Of a stretch of 12,689 nucleotides of DNA, positions 1-7,992 are shown in pieces. The stretch is taken from contig CAOJLW010000039.1 of the NCBI GenBank assembly GCA_948438565.1, forward strand, positions 1 to 12,689, given 5' to 3'. The first letter of the stretch is position 1; each line of letters opens with the position of its first letter. Made by a program: the position numbers and the translations under genes. The DNA comes from an uncultured Lachnospiraceae bacterium. GTDB lineage: Bacteria; Bacillota; Clostridia; Lachnospirales; Lachnospiraceae. The notes under the pieces were generated by a model. That model saw nothing but the letters and a program-made list of their open reading frames with translations. It was not told the DNA's origin and searched no databases.

Positions 1-52
1 TATTCTGCCTGATTTCCTGCATAATCTCTTCAATATTAATATCGTTGCCCAT
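1..52 (-). CDS. Start of a further glycan-cluster gene (partial, 17 codons)
   Basis: An ATG at 52-50 opens a frame reading MGNDINIEEIMQEIRQN before the window ends. An AGGAGG lies 5 nt upstream, so this is a well-supported translation start. It begins 18 bp after the stop of the GT-methyltransferase gene and is almost certainly in the same operon. From memory of the family, an N-terminal (I/V)N(V/I)E(E/K)IM-EIR helix is common on large methyltransferase and glycosyltransferase proteins of Bacillota surface-polysaccharide clusters, so another such enzyme is the best guess. The catalytic part is outside the window, and the product cannot be named from 17 residues. Confidence 0.8.
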   Translation of the reverse strand, partial: MGNDINIEEIMQEIRQN

Positions 53-57
53 ACGAT

Positions 58-63
58 CCTCCT
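58..63 (-). promoter_or_regulatory. Ribosome binding site of the downstream partial gene
   Basis: AGGAGG on the minus strand, 5 nt before the ATG at 52. It is a perfect anti-16S match and the evidence that the 17 visible codons are a real gene start rather than chance. Confidence 0.8.
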
Positions 64-70
64 GTCTGAC

Positions 71-2332
71 TTAGGCCTTGGTAACGCCAAACGTCCATGT
101 AATTGGCTCATAGGTACATTCTGCCGGGATGTTTTCCATCAAACGGCTGCCAATTGCAATCATATACTCCACATGAAAGCCGTTTTCCTCGAGTTCAGCC
201 GCCATATCTTCCTTTGTCGTAAAAATATCATAAATATTATATTTATCCCAGCCGTTTTGACTGCGAACCGGCATTTCAAATTTGATATTGGGAACGTCAA
301 AAATCAAAATTCCCTTTGGCGTCATATTGCTTTTGATCTTTTGATACAACAGCTTCCGTTTGGCATATTCAAAATGCCGGATATAGCGAAACGTCGTAAT
401 CACATCAAACTGCTCTTTCATATCGCTCTCAAAATAATCCAAAGCTTTGGTCTTTAAATTGTCAAAACCCTGAAACCTCTGCCGCATTACCCGCAGCATA
501 GCTTCCGACGAATCCACGCCCAGACAATCGCCATATTTTAAATCCTCCTGCATAATCCGCCCGTCCCCGGGAGCAATGTCTAAAATATTCACCCTTTGCC
601 CTTTAAAGCGGTCTTGTATGATACATCCTATCGATGTCCGCTCGAGCAGATCGATACAGTTCTCCGGAAACTGTATAAAGCGATCCGTATGATAATGTTC
701 CGCAATTTCAAACTGGGAATAATACGCTTTGATCTCAGCCGGGCCTTTGACCAGCGTTTTGCCCGCCAGCTCCAAATCCCGCCTCCATTCGCCAATCGTC
801 GTAATCACAGACGGCTGATAGGCTCTGGCATACTGCCCGATTTCGGCTGTCAGACGATCGCCCAAAAGCTCCTGGCGCAAAAGCCAGGATTTTTCCCGAT
901 TGTGGTACAAATCATAATGACTTTCGATCGTTTGCAGCGCCTGTTTCATTTCTGAAGCCGATATCCCGCAAATTTCCCCGATTCCAAACCGTTCGAGGAT
1001 GTCCGCTACGCCAGCCGCGCTCGTCGAGATCACCGGGATCCCTTGCAGCATAGCTTCGAGAGCCGAAAACGAACACGCATGGTTATTGTCATTTGCGGTG
1101 TATGGGATCAAAAGAACGTCAATTTTTTCATAATACGCCTGCATATCCTGTCTGCCATAGAGGACGGTGCAATGCTGCATTTGCTCCCATTGTTCCGGCG
1201 GATTGGTATCTTTGTCCCTCCAGAGCATGATAAAATCATATTCCGGACAGTCTGCCATAATCTCCGACAAGAGATTGATCCCACGATCCGCCCACTGTTC
1301 CTTGCCCATAGGAGCCGAAGCAAAACCAATCGACATTTTTTTGTGAACCGCCCGTTTGTGGTAGTTCCACGGGTTTAAATCCAGCGCCGGATATACGATC
1401 TCCACCCGTTTAAACCCGGCCTCATCCATCAGCGCCTTAGCCGTCTTGGAATAGACCTGATATCGTTGCAAACCCAGATCATTTAAATGGAGCAGATGTT
1501 CATAGTCCTCAGTCTTTACGCCCGCCAAAGGATTCTGCCCGGTCAGCCTGACCAACGCCTTATATTTAAAAAACAGACTTTTGGCACGGTACATAATCGA
1601 AAGATCGGATTCCACCGCTATCAGAAGCCTGATATCAAGCGTCGCAAAATAGGCTTCCATCCGATCCTCCGGTATGAAAATAACCGTTCCGTTGTATGAA
1701 ATCTCCGTTTGTTCTTCCATGGAAAACAGCAAAACCGTATATCGCCCCTGACTTCGCAACAAGGTATACAATTCCAACACTTCTTTGCGGATAGCTTCCA
1801 CTCCCGCATTCTCTTTTAAACCGCTGCATACAATGGCAATGACCTCCTGCGTGTCCTGGCGCAGGATATCGGCCTCAATATGCTGCGAAAACGTCTGGCG
1901 GATCTGTTCCAGACGGCTCTTATGCGCCCCGTCCCCCGCTTCCTTTAACAGAGCCATCTGTTCCCTTAAATCGGCGGCTTCCATTACATCAATGTCGTTT
2001 TTGGCGGCAAAATCTTCCGGACGCCGCAGGATCTTAACATTGCGCTCCATCAAATCCACAACGCCGGTCAATCGCCTGCATTCTTCCTGAAACTGCTTTA
2101 ACGTTTCTTCCTGTATCTGCATAGTTTGCAACAGCCTGTCATATTTTACGCACAGTTCCCCAATCTGCGCGCTGGCCTGGCGGTTAAAACTGTTTTGCCT
2201 GTCGCCAATCGGCTGAATCAGCCACAGAGACAACTTCCGAACCACTCTTTTTAAAAACCGTTTCCATCCCGATTGCCCTGCTATCTCATACGTAAATGCC
2301 TCGATATTGTTTTCACTGATCTTATTTTCCAT
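71..2332 (-). CDS. Coiled-coil / glycosyltransferase / SAM methyltransferase fusion (753 aa)
   Basis: Three regions are visible. Residues about 20-160 are basic then helical: an amphipathic stretch (21-50, containing PIGDRQNSFN) followed by heptad-rich sequence suggestive of a coiled coil. Residues about 165-510 look like a GT-B glycosyltransferase; the best mark is ALEAMLQGIPVIST at 424-437, the nucleotide-sugar side of GT4-type folds. Residues about 540-730 are a class I methyltransferase: motif I LDIAPGDGR (584-592), acidic D607 in LGVDSSEAM, then FDVITTFRYIRHF (642-654) and GILIFDVPN (674-682). The likely role is to add a sugar and methylate the glycan; substrates are unknown. The start is supported by AAGGAGAGGG shortly upstream, overlapping the stop of the ABC ATPase gene 11 bp away. 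In the usual E-x7-E pair the first Glu appears to be His418, so transferase activity is less certain than methyltransferase activity. No signal peptide or clear membrane span; probably cytoplasmic, perhaps membrane-associated. Confidence 0.85.
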   Translation of the reverse strand: MENKISENNIEAFTYEIAGQSGWKRFLKRVVRKLSLWLIQPIGDRQNSFNRQASAQIGELCVKYDRLLQTMQIQEETLKQFQEECRRLTGVVDLMERNVKILRRPEDFAAKNDIDVMEAADLREQMALLKEAGDGAHKSRLEQIRQTFSQHIEADILRQDTQEVIAIVCSGLKENAGVEAIRKEVLELYTLLRSQGRYTVLLFSMEEQTEISYNGTVIFIPEDRMEAYFATLDIRLLIAVESDLSIMYRAKSLFFKYKALVRLTGQNPLAGVKTEDYEHLLHLNDLGLQRYQVYSKTAKALMDEAGFKRVEIVYPALDLNPWNYHKRAVHKKMSIGFASAPMGKEQWADRGINLLSEIMADCPEYDFIMLWRDKDTNPPEQWEQMQHCTVLYGRQDMQAYYEKIDVLLIPYTANDNNHACSFSALEAMLQGIPVISTSAAGVADILERFGIGEICGISASEMKQALQTIESHYDLYHNREKSWLLRQELLGDRLTAEIGQYARAYQPSVITTIGEWRRDLELAGKTLVKGPAEIKAYYSQFEIAEHYHTDRFIQFPENCIDLLERTSIGCIIQDRFKGQRVNILDIAPGDGRIMQEDLKYGDCLGVDSSEAMLRVMRQRFQGFDNLKTKALDYFESDMKEQFDVITTFRYIRHFEYAKRKLLYQKIKSNMTPKGILIFDVPNIKFEMPVRSQNGWDKYNIYDIFTTKEDMAAELEENGFHVEYMIAIGSRLMENIPAECTYEPITWTFGVTKA

Positions 2333-2343
2333 AATCCCTCTCC

Positions 2344-3579
2344 TTAGTCAATTTCCCATGTGTGATCCAGCCTGGCCACCCCGACCTCATCCACGTCCGA
2401 ATACATTTGAAATCGAACGGCTTCTTTGACATAACTATAGGGCATCATATCCAATTTACGGATCGCTACATCCAACCAGTATTCCCCTGCCACCAGGTTC
2501 AGCTTGTCGATATGACAGACAATCCTCCCCTGTTGCTTCAGTTGTAAATTTTCCATACGTTCCCGCTGCGTATTCGTGCCATAGCAAACCACTCCGTCAT
2601 TCCGGAAAAACAAAAGTCCCAAAAGCGCTTCCTCCACTTCGGCCTGATTCGCCCGATATTCGATGACCAGATCGACGGCTTCCCCGCATTTTAGGCTGGC
2701 GCGCTCCTTTCCCTGACCGTCAAACAGACCGGTCTTTGTAATTTCCACGATCTGCCGCGCCGGCTGTTTGGTTTCCGGGGCGTCCTCCTCACCAGACGCT
2801 TCCTGCTTTGCCTTTTTCATTTTTTCCTTATGCGCCTGCTCCTTTAACCCCATGTAATCCATATATTCCGGATGCACGCTCTGCGGAGGCCCCATCAAAC
2901 GGATTTTTCCCCGATCGATCCAATAGCTCCGCTCACATATCTGTTCGATCTGGTTTAAGGAATGGGAAACAATGACAATCGTCGTCCCCTTTGCCTTGAT
3001 TTCACGTAATTTATTAAAACATTTGGCCTGAAAGGAAGCGTCCCCAACCGCCAGAATTTCGTCAATCAGCAAAATATCCGCGTCTACATTGATGGCTACG
3101 GAAAAAGCCAGCCGCATATACATACCCGAAGAATACGTCCGCACCGGATTCTCAATAAATTCCTCCAACTCCGAAAATTCAATGATACGGTCAATTCGCT
3201 TATCGATTTCCGGCTTCGTCAGGCCAAAAATAGACGCGTTGATGTAAATATTTTCCCTGCCGCTCATATCCGGATGAAATCCCGCCCCCAACTCAATCAA
3301 GCTGGAAACGCGTCCGCGCATTGTAATCGTCCCGCTGTCCGGATACATAATCCTGGTCAATAGCTTTAAGGTCGTGCTTTTGCCGCATCCGTTATGGCCG
3401 ATCAGGCCGATCGCCTCGCCCCGTTTGACAGTAAAGCTGATCCCGTCTAAAACCTTCCTCTCTTCATACGCCCTGCGTCTGCGAAACAAAAGCTTCTCCT
3501 TCATCGTATGGCCTTTGTCCAGATATACTTTAAACATTTTTGTGATATTGTTGACCTCAATTGCATTCTCTGCTTTCAT
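2344..3579 (-). CDS. wzt: Polysaccharide ABC exporter ATPase with C-terminal glycan-binding-type domain (Wzt-like, 411 aa)
   Basis: Energises export of a lipid-linked polysaccharide through the permease encoded just upstream. Visible motifs: Walker A GHNGCGKST (61-69), a GFHPDMSGRENIY segment at about 100-112 typical of the polysaccharide/teichoic acid subfamily, signature YSSGMYMRL (149-157), Walker B ILLIDE (169-174), D-loop VGDAS (178-182) and switch His206 in VIVSHS. The nucleotide-binding domain ends near 240. A highly charged Lys/Glu-rich linker (about 245-275) leads to a roughly 135-residue beta-rich tail, the length and position of the Wzt C-terminal domain that in E. coli O8/O9a binds the modified end of the glycan. 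TagH-type ATPases of teichoic acid systems lack this particular tail, so Wzt is the better comparison. The start ATG directly abuts the permease stop (TAG-ATG) and has GGAGG about 8-10 nt upstream. Confidence 0.93.
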   Translation of the reverse strand: MKAENAIEVNNITKMFKVYLDKGHTMKEKLLFRRRRAYEERKVLDGISFTVKRGEAIGLIGHNGCGKSTTLKLLTRIMYPDSGTITMRGRVSSLIELGAGFHPDMSGRENIYINASIFGLTKPEIDKRIDRIIEFSELEEFIENPVRTYSSGMYMRLAFSVAINVDADILLIDEILAVGDASFQAKCFNKLREIKAKGTTIVIVSHSLNQIEQICERSYWIDRGKIRLMGPPQSVHPEYMDYMGLKEQAHKEKMKKAKQEASGEEDAPETKQPARQIVEITKTGLFDGQGKERASLKCGEAVDLVIEYRANQAEVEEALLGLLFFRNDGVVCYGTNTQRERMENLQLKQQGRIVCHIDKLNLVAGEYWLDVAIRKLDMMPYSYVKEAVRFQMYSDVDEVGVARLDHTWEID

Positions 3580-4359
3580 CTATAATTCCTCCGCAAAATG
3601 CTTTTGCAGTTGATGAAACGTATACCATCCCACCAAAAGCACGGCAATTCCAATGGCCGCTGCGCTGGATAAGGTGGCCAGCCGTGGGATTTTACCATAG
3701 TATAAAATCTCCCGGTAGGCTTCTATCACCGAAGTCATCGGATTTAACCCAAACACCCAACGCATCTGTTCCGGCGCCATATCCCTGGCATACATCACCG
3801 GAGTCAAAAACTGCCAGGCCATCGTCACAATGCCAAGAATATATTCCAGATCCCGGAAATAGACCGTAGCGGCGGAGGAAAGCATCGCCATGCCAAGCGC
3901 GAGGATATACTCCACTGCCATAATCACCGGCAGACATAAAACAGCCGCCAAATTGCACGAATGCCCGGAAAAGAACAATACGGCAAAAATCACGATAAAA
4001 CTCAACAGCATATTGACAAACTGACTGGTTACATAGGCAATAGGCAAAACCTCCCGTGGAAAATAGATTTTTTTGACCATTTCCTGCTGCGCCCAGATAC
4101 AGCTTGAGCCGCCGGAAAGGGATGTGCTGAAAAAAATCCAGGGTACCAGAGCAACAAACAGAAACAGATAATAATCCTCGATCCCCGCTCGCATAATCAC
4201 CGAAAACACCATGGTATAGACTGCCAATTGCAGCAACGGATTTAAAAATGTCCATAAGAATCCCAGCGCCGACCCCTTATAACGTCCCTTCAGATCCCGC
4301 CTGACCAATGAAAATATCATTTCCCGGTATGCATAAAGTTCTTTGACCCTTTGTATCAT
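3580..4359 (-). CDS. wzm: Polysaccharide ABC exporter permease (Wzm/TagG-like, 259 aa)
   Basis: Integral membrane half of the exporter. RRDLKGRYKGSALGFLW (20-36) just before the first span is the hallmark of the ABC-2 polysaccharide/teichoic acid permeases. FPREVLP (100-106), YFRDLEYI (167-174), LTPVMY (185-190) and NPMTSVIEAYR (206-216) follow in the expected order. About six hydrophobic spans are visible (roughly 33-53, 63-81, 108-130, 138-160, 173-190, 230-248). The frame remains open 46 codons further upstream into the preceding gene, but that extension is soluble and Cys/Gly-rich. The ATG at 4359 has AGGAG 5 nt upstream, overlapping the previous gene's TAG stop, and gives a family-typical length of about 260 residues. 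It forms a pair with the ATPase gene, with which it shares a stop/start junction. Confidence 0.93.
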   Translation of the reverse strand: MIQRVKELYAYREMIFSLVRRDLKGRYKGSALGFLWTFLNPLLQLAVYTMVFSVIMRAGIEDYYLFLFVALVPWIFFSTSLSGGSSCIWAQQEMVKKIYFPREVLPIAYVTSQFVNMLLSFIVIFAVLFFSGHSCNLAAVLCLPVIMAVEYILALGMAMLSSAATVYFRDLEYILGIVTMAWQFLTPVMYARDMAPEQMRWVFGLNPMTSVIEAYREILYYGKIPRLATLSSAAAIGIAVLLVGWYTFHQLQKHFAEEL

Positions 4360-4364
4360 AGTAT

Positions 4365-4369
4365 CTCCT
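4365..4369 (-). promoter_or_regulatory. Ribosome binding site that fixes the permease start
   Basis: AGGAG overlapping the TAG stop codon of the upstream glycosyltransferase gene, 5 nt before ATG 4359. It supports the short permease start over the longer open frame reaching 4497 and implies that translation of the two genes is coupled. Confidence 0.75.
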
Positions 4370-5561
4370 ATCCAATCAATTTTCTCAGCTTTTGTCTGAC
4401 CGCATCCCACTGATAATTCTGTTCCACATAGCGGACGGCTTTCGTCTGCATACGGCCATACGCATCCGCATCCATACCGTGCAGCAGCCGCATACACCGC
4501 TCAAACTCCTCTCCGTTCCGATAGTAAAACGCCGCGCCGCTTTTTTTGCAATGCCCTTTTAACACTTCACAATTTCCATTCACCAGCCCCGGTATGCCAA
4601 GAGCCATCCCTTCCAGCAGCGCAATGGACAGACTCTCAAACCGGGAAGGCAGCCAAAGGCATTTGGCTCCGGCAATGCCCGCATATTTATCCTCCTCCGG
4701 CACAAATCCCAGATAATGGATATCCGGATGCTCGGGAATCCCCATCATATCCTTCCCAATCACAACCAGACAAACGGCATCCTTAGGATGCCGGCTTTTA
4801 TACTGTTCAAACAGCCGAAACATCTCGTCGCAGCTTTTGCCGTAATCGACCCTTCCGGCATAGATCAGATAATCGCCTGTAATCCGGTAAGCCTCCCGAA
4901 ACACGCGCACCTTTTCTTCCCGAAAAGCCGGATCCAAAAACCCGGCCGGAATATCAATCCCGACGCCTGCCACATCGTTTGGTATCTGCGCATTGTGAAA
5001 TTTCCGCTGTACAAATTCCCGTTCCTCTTCCGTCAAAAACAGGATAGCGGACGGTTTTTGAAAAATCCCCCGATAGATCGGTCGATGGATATAGGGTTCG
5101 TCATGCGCCGTTGGAATTAAAACGGCTTTTTCCGCCGCCTCCGGCAATCCCATGGCCGTTGTGTAATAGAGGTATGTGACAAATAAAAACCTGTCATACG
5201 CATCTTTTTGCTCCCGGATATAGCGGATTAAATCCGGCGTATACGGCCCCTGCGCCCGAACCCACCAGCGATCCAAAGACACGCCAAGCCTGGCCAGCAT
5301 ACGGGTCACTTTACCGACAATCCGAAAATAGAGCATATTGCGCTTTCTTTGAACCGGAAAACGGCGGACGGTCACGCCGTTGATTTGCGACGTCCCAGCG
5401 GGATAATCGTTTGCCCAGGTATCATAGCGCAAAGCTGTCGTCGTCAAAACCTCGATACTGTAATCTTCTTTTAAATGTTCCGCAATCAGCCGCGTATAAT
5501 ATTCCGATCCGCCGTTGACTTCTAATCCATACCGCTGATTCACAATCGCTATCTTTTTCAT
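4368..5561 (-). CDS. GT4-family glycosyltransferase (397 aa)
   Basis: Retaining GT-B glycosyltransferase of the group 1 (GT4) type, predicted to extend the lipid-linked chain in the cytoplasm. The N-terminal donor/acceptor half opens with IAIVNQRYGLEVNGGSEYYTR (4-24 region), where NGGSE is the usual glycine loop, and has INGVTVRRFPV (60-70). The C-terminal half has YAGRVDYGKSCDEM (234-247), with the Arg and Lys that contact donor phosphate, and the E-x7-E pair E309/E317 in FESLSIALLEGMALG. The length is normal for a complete enzyme and no membrane span is present. It starts with an ATGA overlap with the preceding glycosyltransferase gene (5558-5561), which implies coupled translation. Donor sugar and linkage cannot be read from sequence. 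Confidence 0.92.
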   Translation of the reverse strand: MKKIAIVNQRYGLEVNGGSEYYTRLIAEHLKEDYSIEVLTTTALRYDTWANDYPAGTSQINGVTVRRFPVQRKRNMLYFRIVGKVTRMLARLGVSLDRWWVRAQGPYTPDLIRYIREQKDAYDRFLFVTYLYYTTAMGLPEAAEKAVLIPTAHDEPYIHRPIYRGIFQKPSAILFLTEEEREFVQRKFHNAQIPNDVAGVGIDIPAGFLDPAFREEKVRVFREAYRITGDYLIYAGRVDYGKSCDEMFRLFEQYKSRHPKDAVCLVVIGKDMMGIPEHPDIHYLGFVPEEDKYAGIAGAKCLWLPSRFESLSIALLEGMALGIPGLVNGNCEVLKGHCKKSGAAFYYRNGEEFERCMRLLHGMDADAYGRMQTKAVRYVEQNYQWDAVRQKLRKLIG

Positions 5562-6835
5562 CTTTTCTTCAGTTCCTCACGGATTTCCTTCAGTCTGCGC
5601 CCCATACAGGCCGCCGCGCGTTCCATACTCAGCGTTTCCGTGGCATGGCGTTTTGCCTTTTCCGCCAGTTCACGGTAAAACCTGGGATCCTGATACAATT
5701 TGACCATATACTCCGCCGCCTGTTCCAAATCGGGATCCGCCCAACGATTGCCCGCCCGAAACGGCGGCATATCCTTTTCAATGGTCACCAGGCGATAATC
5801 CACCATACAGCCAACCTCTGCATTCATAAATTCCGTATTGGACGACCAGTTCGTGGCAATCGTCGGCGTGCCAAGCAGCATCGCCTCGGCCAAAACCAGG
5901 CCAAATCCTTCGGCGCGATGTAAAGACACAACGACGTCCACACACTTGGTCAAACTGTTGATAGCGTCCCGATCCAACGTCTCTTTGATCAGATAGATAT
6001 TGGTATAACCCTCTAAAATAGCCTTGATCTTTTCATCATCCTCTTTGGTCGGATTGTTGATTTTAATGACCAGACCCACTTGGCTGTTCTCGCAGTCAAA
6101 TGCCTGCTTGAAGGCTTTTAACACGCCTAACGGATTTTTCCGCTCCATAATGCTGCTGTGATCGTACATCATTAAGAATAAAAACCGATCCGCAGGCAAC
6201 CCAAAATCCTCCCGGCCAGATTCCTTATGAATCACCGCCTCCACATGATAGGGCATACAGTGAACCGGAAGGCTTGTTTTTTTGCGTATAGCGCGGCAGA
6301 TAAATTCCGACGGCGCCCAAATCTCATCCAGGCAATGAAAACATGGCGTCCACTCATCCGGAAATTCTTCCAGCTCCCACAGCCAAAATGCAATATTGTA
6401 ACGAAAATCCCAGGCGGACTTGTCCATCTGCAAATACGTAATCCCAAGCTCATGCGGATTGATATGAATTAGATTGATATCATACGGCAGAGTGTCGTTT
6501 ATCTTATCCTCCCAGGAGCGATCGCCTGTCTTTTGCGTCCCAAGCTGCGTATATTGGTAGATGTTCATCGGCTCTCCGGTCTGTTCCAGGGCAGACGCAA
6601 CAAGGCGACAGCTCTGCCCCAGACCTGTCTCCGCTTTGATGTTTCCGATTACATTGATCCCTTGTCGGTAATGCCCCGCCTGATAGGGGATCAGCTCCAT
6701 CTTTTCCAGTTTCCCAAAACTGTCCGCAATCATCCTGCCTTTTATTTTGCGCAAAAGCTCATTCGGAAACAGCTTTAACAGGATGGGTTTTAAAAAATTG
6801 GTTGCCTGCAATATCCATTTTGATATACCATTCAT
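5558..6835 (-). CDS. GT4-family glycosyltransferase with GxxxAExGLG N-terminus (425 aa)
   Basis: Group 1 (GT4-type) glycosyltransferase. After a basic, partly hydrophobic N-terminal helix (1-35), which may touch the membrane, the GT-B fold starts with INVIGNIKAETGLGQSCR (60-77), the characteristic AExGLG loop of one branch of these enzymes. The middle contains FWLWELEEFPDEW (150-162) and EIWAPSEF (171-178), also typical of that branch. The C-terminal half carries RAEGFGLVLAEAMLLGTPTIAT (307-328) with the E309/E317 E-x7-E pair intact. ATG 6835 forms an ATGA overlap with the previous gene and has GGAG 8 nt upstream. The protein probably adds one residue of the repeat unit; the sugar is unknown. 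Confidence 0.92.
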   Translation of the reverse strand: MNGISKWILQATNFLKPILLKLFPNELLRKIKGRMIADSFGKLEKMELIPYQAGHYRQGINVIGNIKAETGLGQSCRLVASALEQTGEPMNIYQYTQLGTQKTGDRSWEDKINDTLPYDINLIHINPHELGITYLQMDKSAWDFRYNIAFWLWELEEFPDEWTPCFHCLDEIWAPSEFICRAIRKKTSLPVHCMPYHVEAVIHKESGREDFGLPADRFLFLMMYDHSSIMERKNPLGVLKAFKQAFDCENSQVGLVIKINNPTKEDDEKIKAILEGYTNIYLIKETLDRDAINSLTKCVDVVVSLHRAEGFGLVLAEAMLLGTPTIATNWSSNTEFMNAEVGCMVDYRLVTIEKDMPPFRAGNRWADPDLEQAAEYMVKLYQDPRFYRELAEKAKRHATETLSMERAAACMGRRLKEIREELKKR

Positions 6836-7992
6836 ATGTTTTCTCCATTGCTGCGATTAACTGGCTGACACAATTCACGATAGAGCGCCAAGACTTGATC
6901 GAGCATTCCCTGCATTGGAAAACAGCTTTTCGCGCGCTTACGCGCCTCCTTTCCCATCCGCTCCCTTTCTTTGGGATGGTTGACCATCCAATTCATCGCG
7001 GCCGCAAGCTGTACGGCGTCATTTGGCTTTACCGTCAACCCTGTCTTTTTATGCAGGCTGACATACGGAACACCGCTTGGCAGGTTGGTATTGATCACGG
7101 GTTTTTCATAGGACATCGCCTCAATCTGTACCAGACCAAAGGCCTCGCTCCGTGCAATCGAAGGCAGCACAAAGACGTCACACTGCATAAACTGCCGTTC
7201 CAGCTCCGTATCGTCTACATTCCCCAAAAAATGCACGCGCGCTTCCATTCCATATTGCCGGACGAGCCTTTGCAGCTCCTCCTTCATAACGCCGTCGCCA
7301 ATCAAAATCAGTTCGGCGTTTGGCACATGGCAAAACGCCTCCAACAACACTTTACAGCCTTTATAGTACACCAGCCGTCCCACAAATAAAAACCGAACCG
7401 ACCGATCCGTATGGCTCGGTTCCAAATCCTGTCGATGCATACACCACTGATCGGCCTGCCGTTCTATTTCCGGATCGACTCCATACGGGATAATTCTGCA
7501 TTTTTCCCTATAAGGCGCAAGGTACGCGGAACCGTCGATGTGCCCTTGCGTCGCCACGATAATCGCATCGGCTCTCTTTAAAAACATCTCCATGACCGGA
7601 CGGTACAAAAGCATCATTTTTTTCTGCCGAACCACATCGCTGTGCCACCAGACGACTACCTTACCGGAAAAACCGGACAGCAATCCAGCCAAATCCCCAA
7701 TCGGAAAAGGCATATGGAAATGCAGAATATCGCAGCCTTGAGACATTTTTTTCAAATCCCGAAAAAACCGGACGGATAACGGCATATTGCCCAACATCGT
7801 AAAGCTGCCGGAACGACGCACCAAAACGCCGTTGATCCGTTCCGTCACCGATTTCCTGTGATTGTTACATACCAGCGCTTTCATGTCCGCCTGCTCTTTC
7901 AGACCTTCTGCAATCTGCTGCACCACAGTTTCCACGCCGCCTGTAAACGGAGCATATAATTTATTGACCTGCAAAACCTTTAGCTTTCTCAT
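6832..7992 (-). CDS. GT4-family glycosyltransferase (386 aa)
   Basis: Group 1 (GT4-type) glycosyltransferase resembling enzymes commonly labelled mannosyl/rhamnosyl transferases, although specificity is not proven here. N-terminal half: KVLQVNKLYAPFTGGVE (5-21) with the glycine loop, DILHFHMPFPIGDLAG (88-103) and WWHSDVV (115-121). C-terminal half: FVGRLVYYKG (203-212), with Arg206 and Lys211 in the donor phosphate site, and RSEAFGLVQIEAM (281-293), with E283/E291 forming E-x7-E. The frame is open to 8079, adding 29 basic residues that fit no known part of the fold. I chose ATG 7992, with AAAGGA 9 nt and AGAGGG 2 nt upstream, because the fold starts immediately there. This gives a 32-bp overlap with the 3' end of the SDR gene. 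Confidence 0.9.
   Translation of the reverse strand: MRKLKVLQVNKLYAPFTGGVETVVQQIAEGLKEQADMKALVCNNHRKSVTERINGVLVRRSGSFTMLGNMPLSVRFFRDLKKMSQGCDILHFHMPFPIGDLAGLLSGFSGKVVVWWHSDVVRQKKMMLLYRPVMEMFLKRADAIIVATQGHIDGSAYLAPYREKCRIIPYGVDPEIERQADQWCMHRQDLEPSHTDRSVRFLFVGRLVYYKGCKVLLEAFCHVPNAELILIGDGVMKEELQRLVRQYGMEARVHFLGNVDDTELERQFMQCDVFVLPSIARSEAFGLVQIEAMSYEKPVINTNLPSGVPYVSLHKKTGLTVKPNDAVQLAAAMNWMVNHPKERERMGKEARKRAKSCFPMQGMLDQVLALYRELCQPVNRSNGENI

Noticed and set aside
236..241. Minus-strand TATAAT upstream of the last partial gene
   Set aside because: No -35-like hexamer at 16-18 bp and no TG extension; it is about 185 bp before the gene start inside AT-rich coding sequence.
3692..4255. Minus-strand frame of 187 codons inside the permease gene
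   Set aside because: Out of frame with the permease, which has the complete ABC-2 motif series; the alternative frame has no coherent membrane or domain pattern.
4360..4497. Upstream extension of the permease frame by 46 codons
   Set aside because: It overlaps the conserved 3' end of the preceding glycosyltransferase, lacks a ribosome site, and would add a Cys/Gly-rich soluble leader unknown in this family.
6802..7389. Plus-strand open frame of 195 codons
   Set aside because: Antisense to the GT4 gene 6832-7992; its composition is that of a reverse-complement shadow and it shows no motif.
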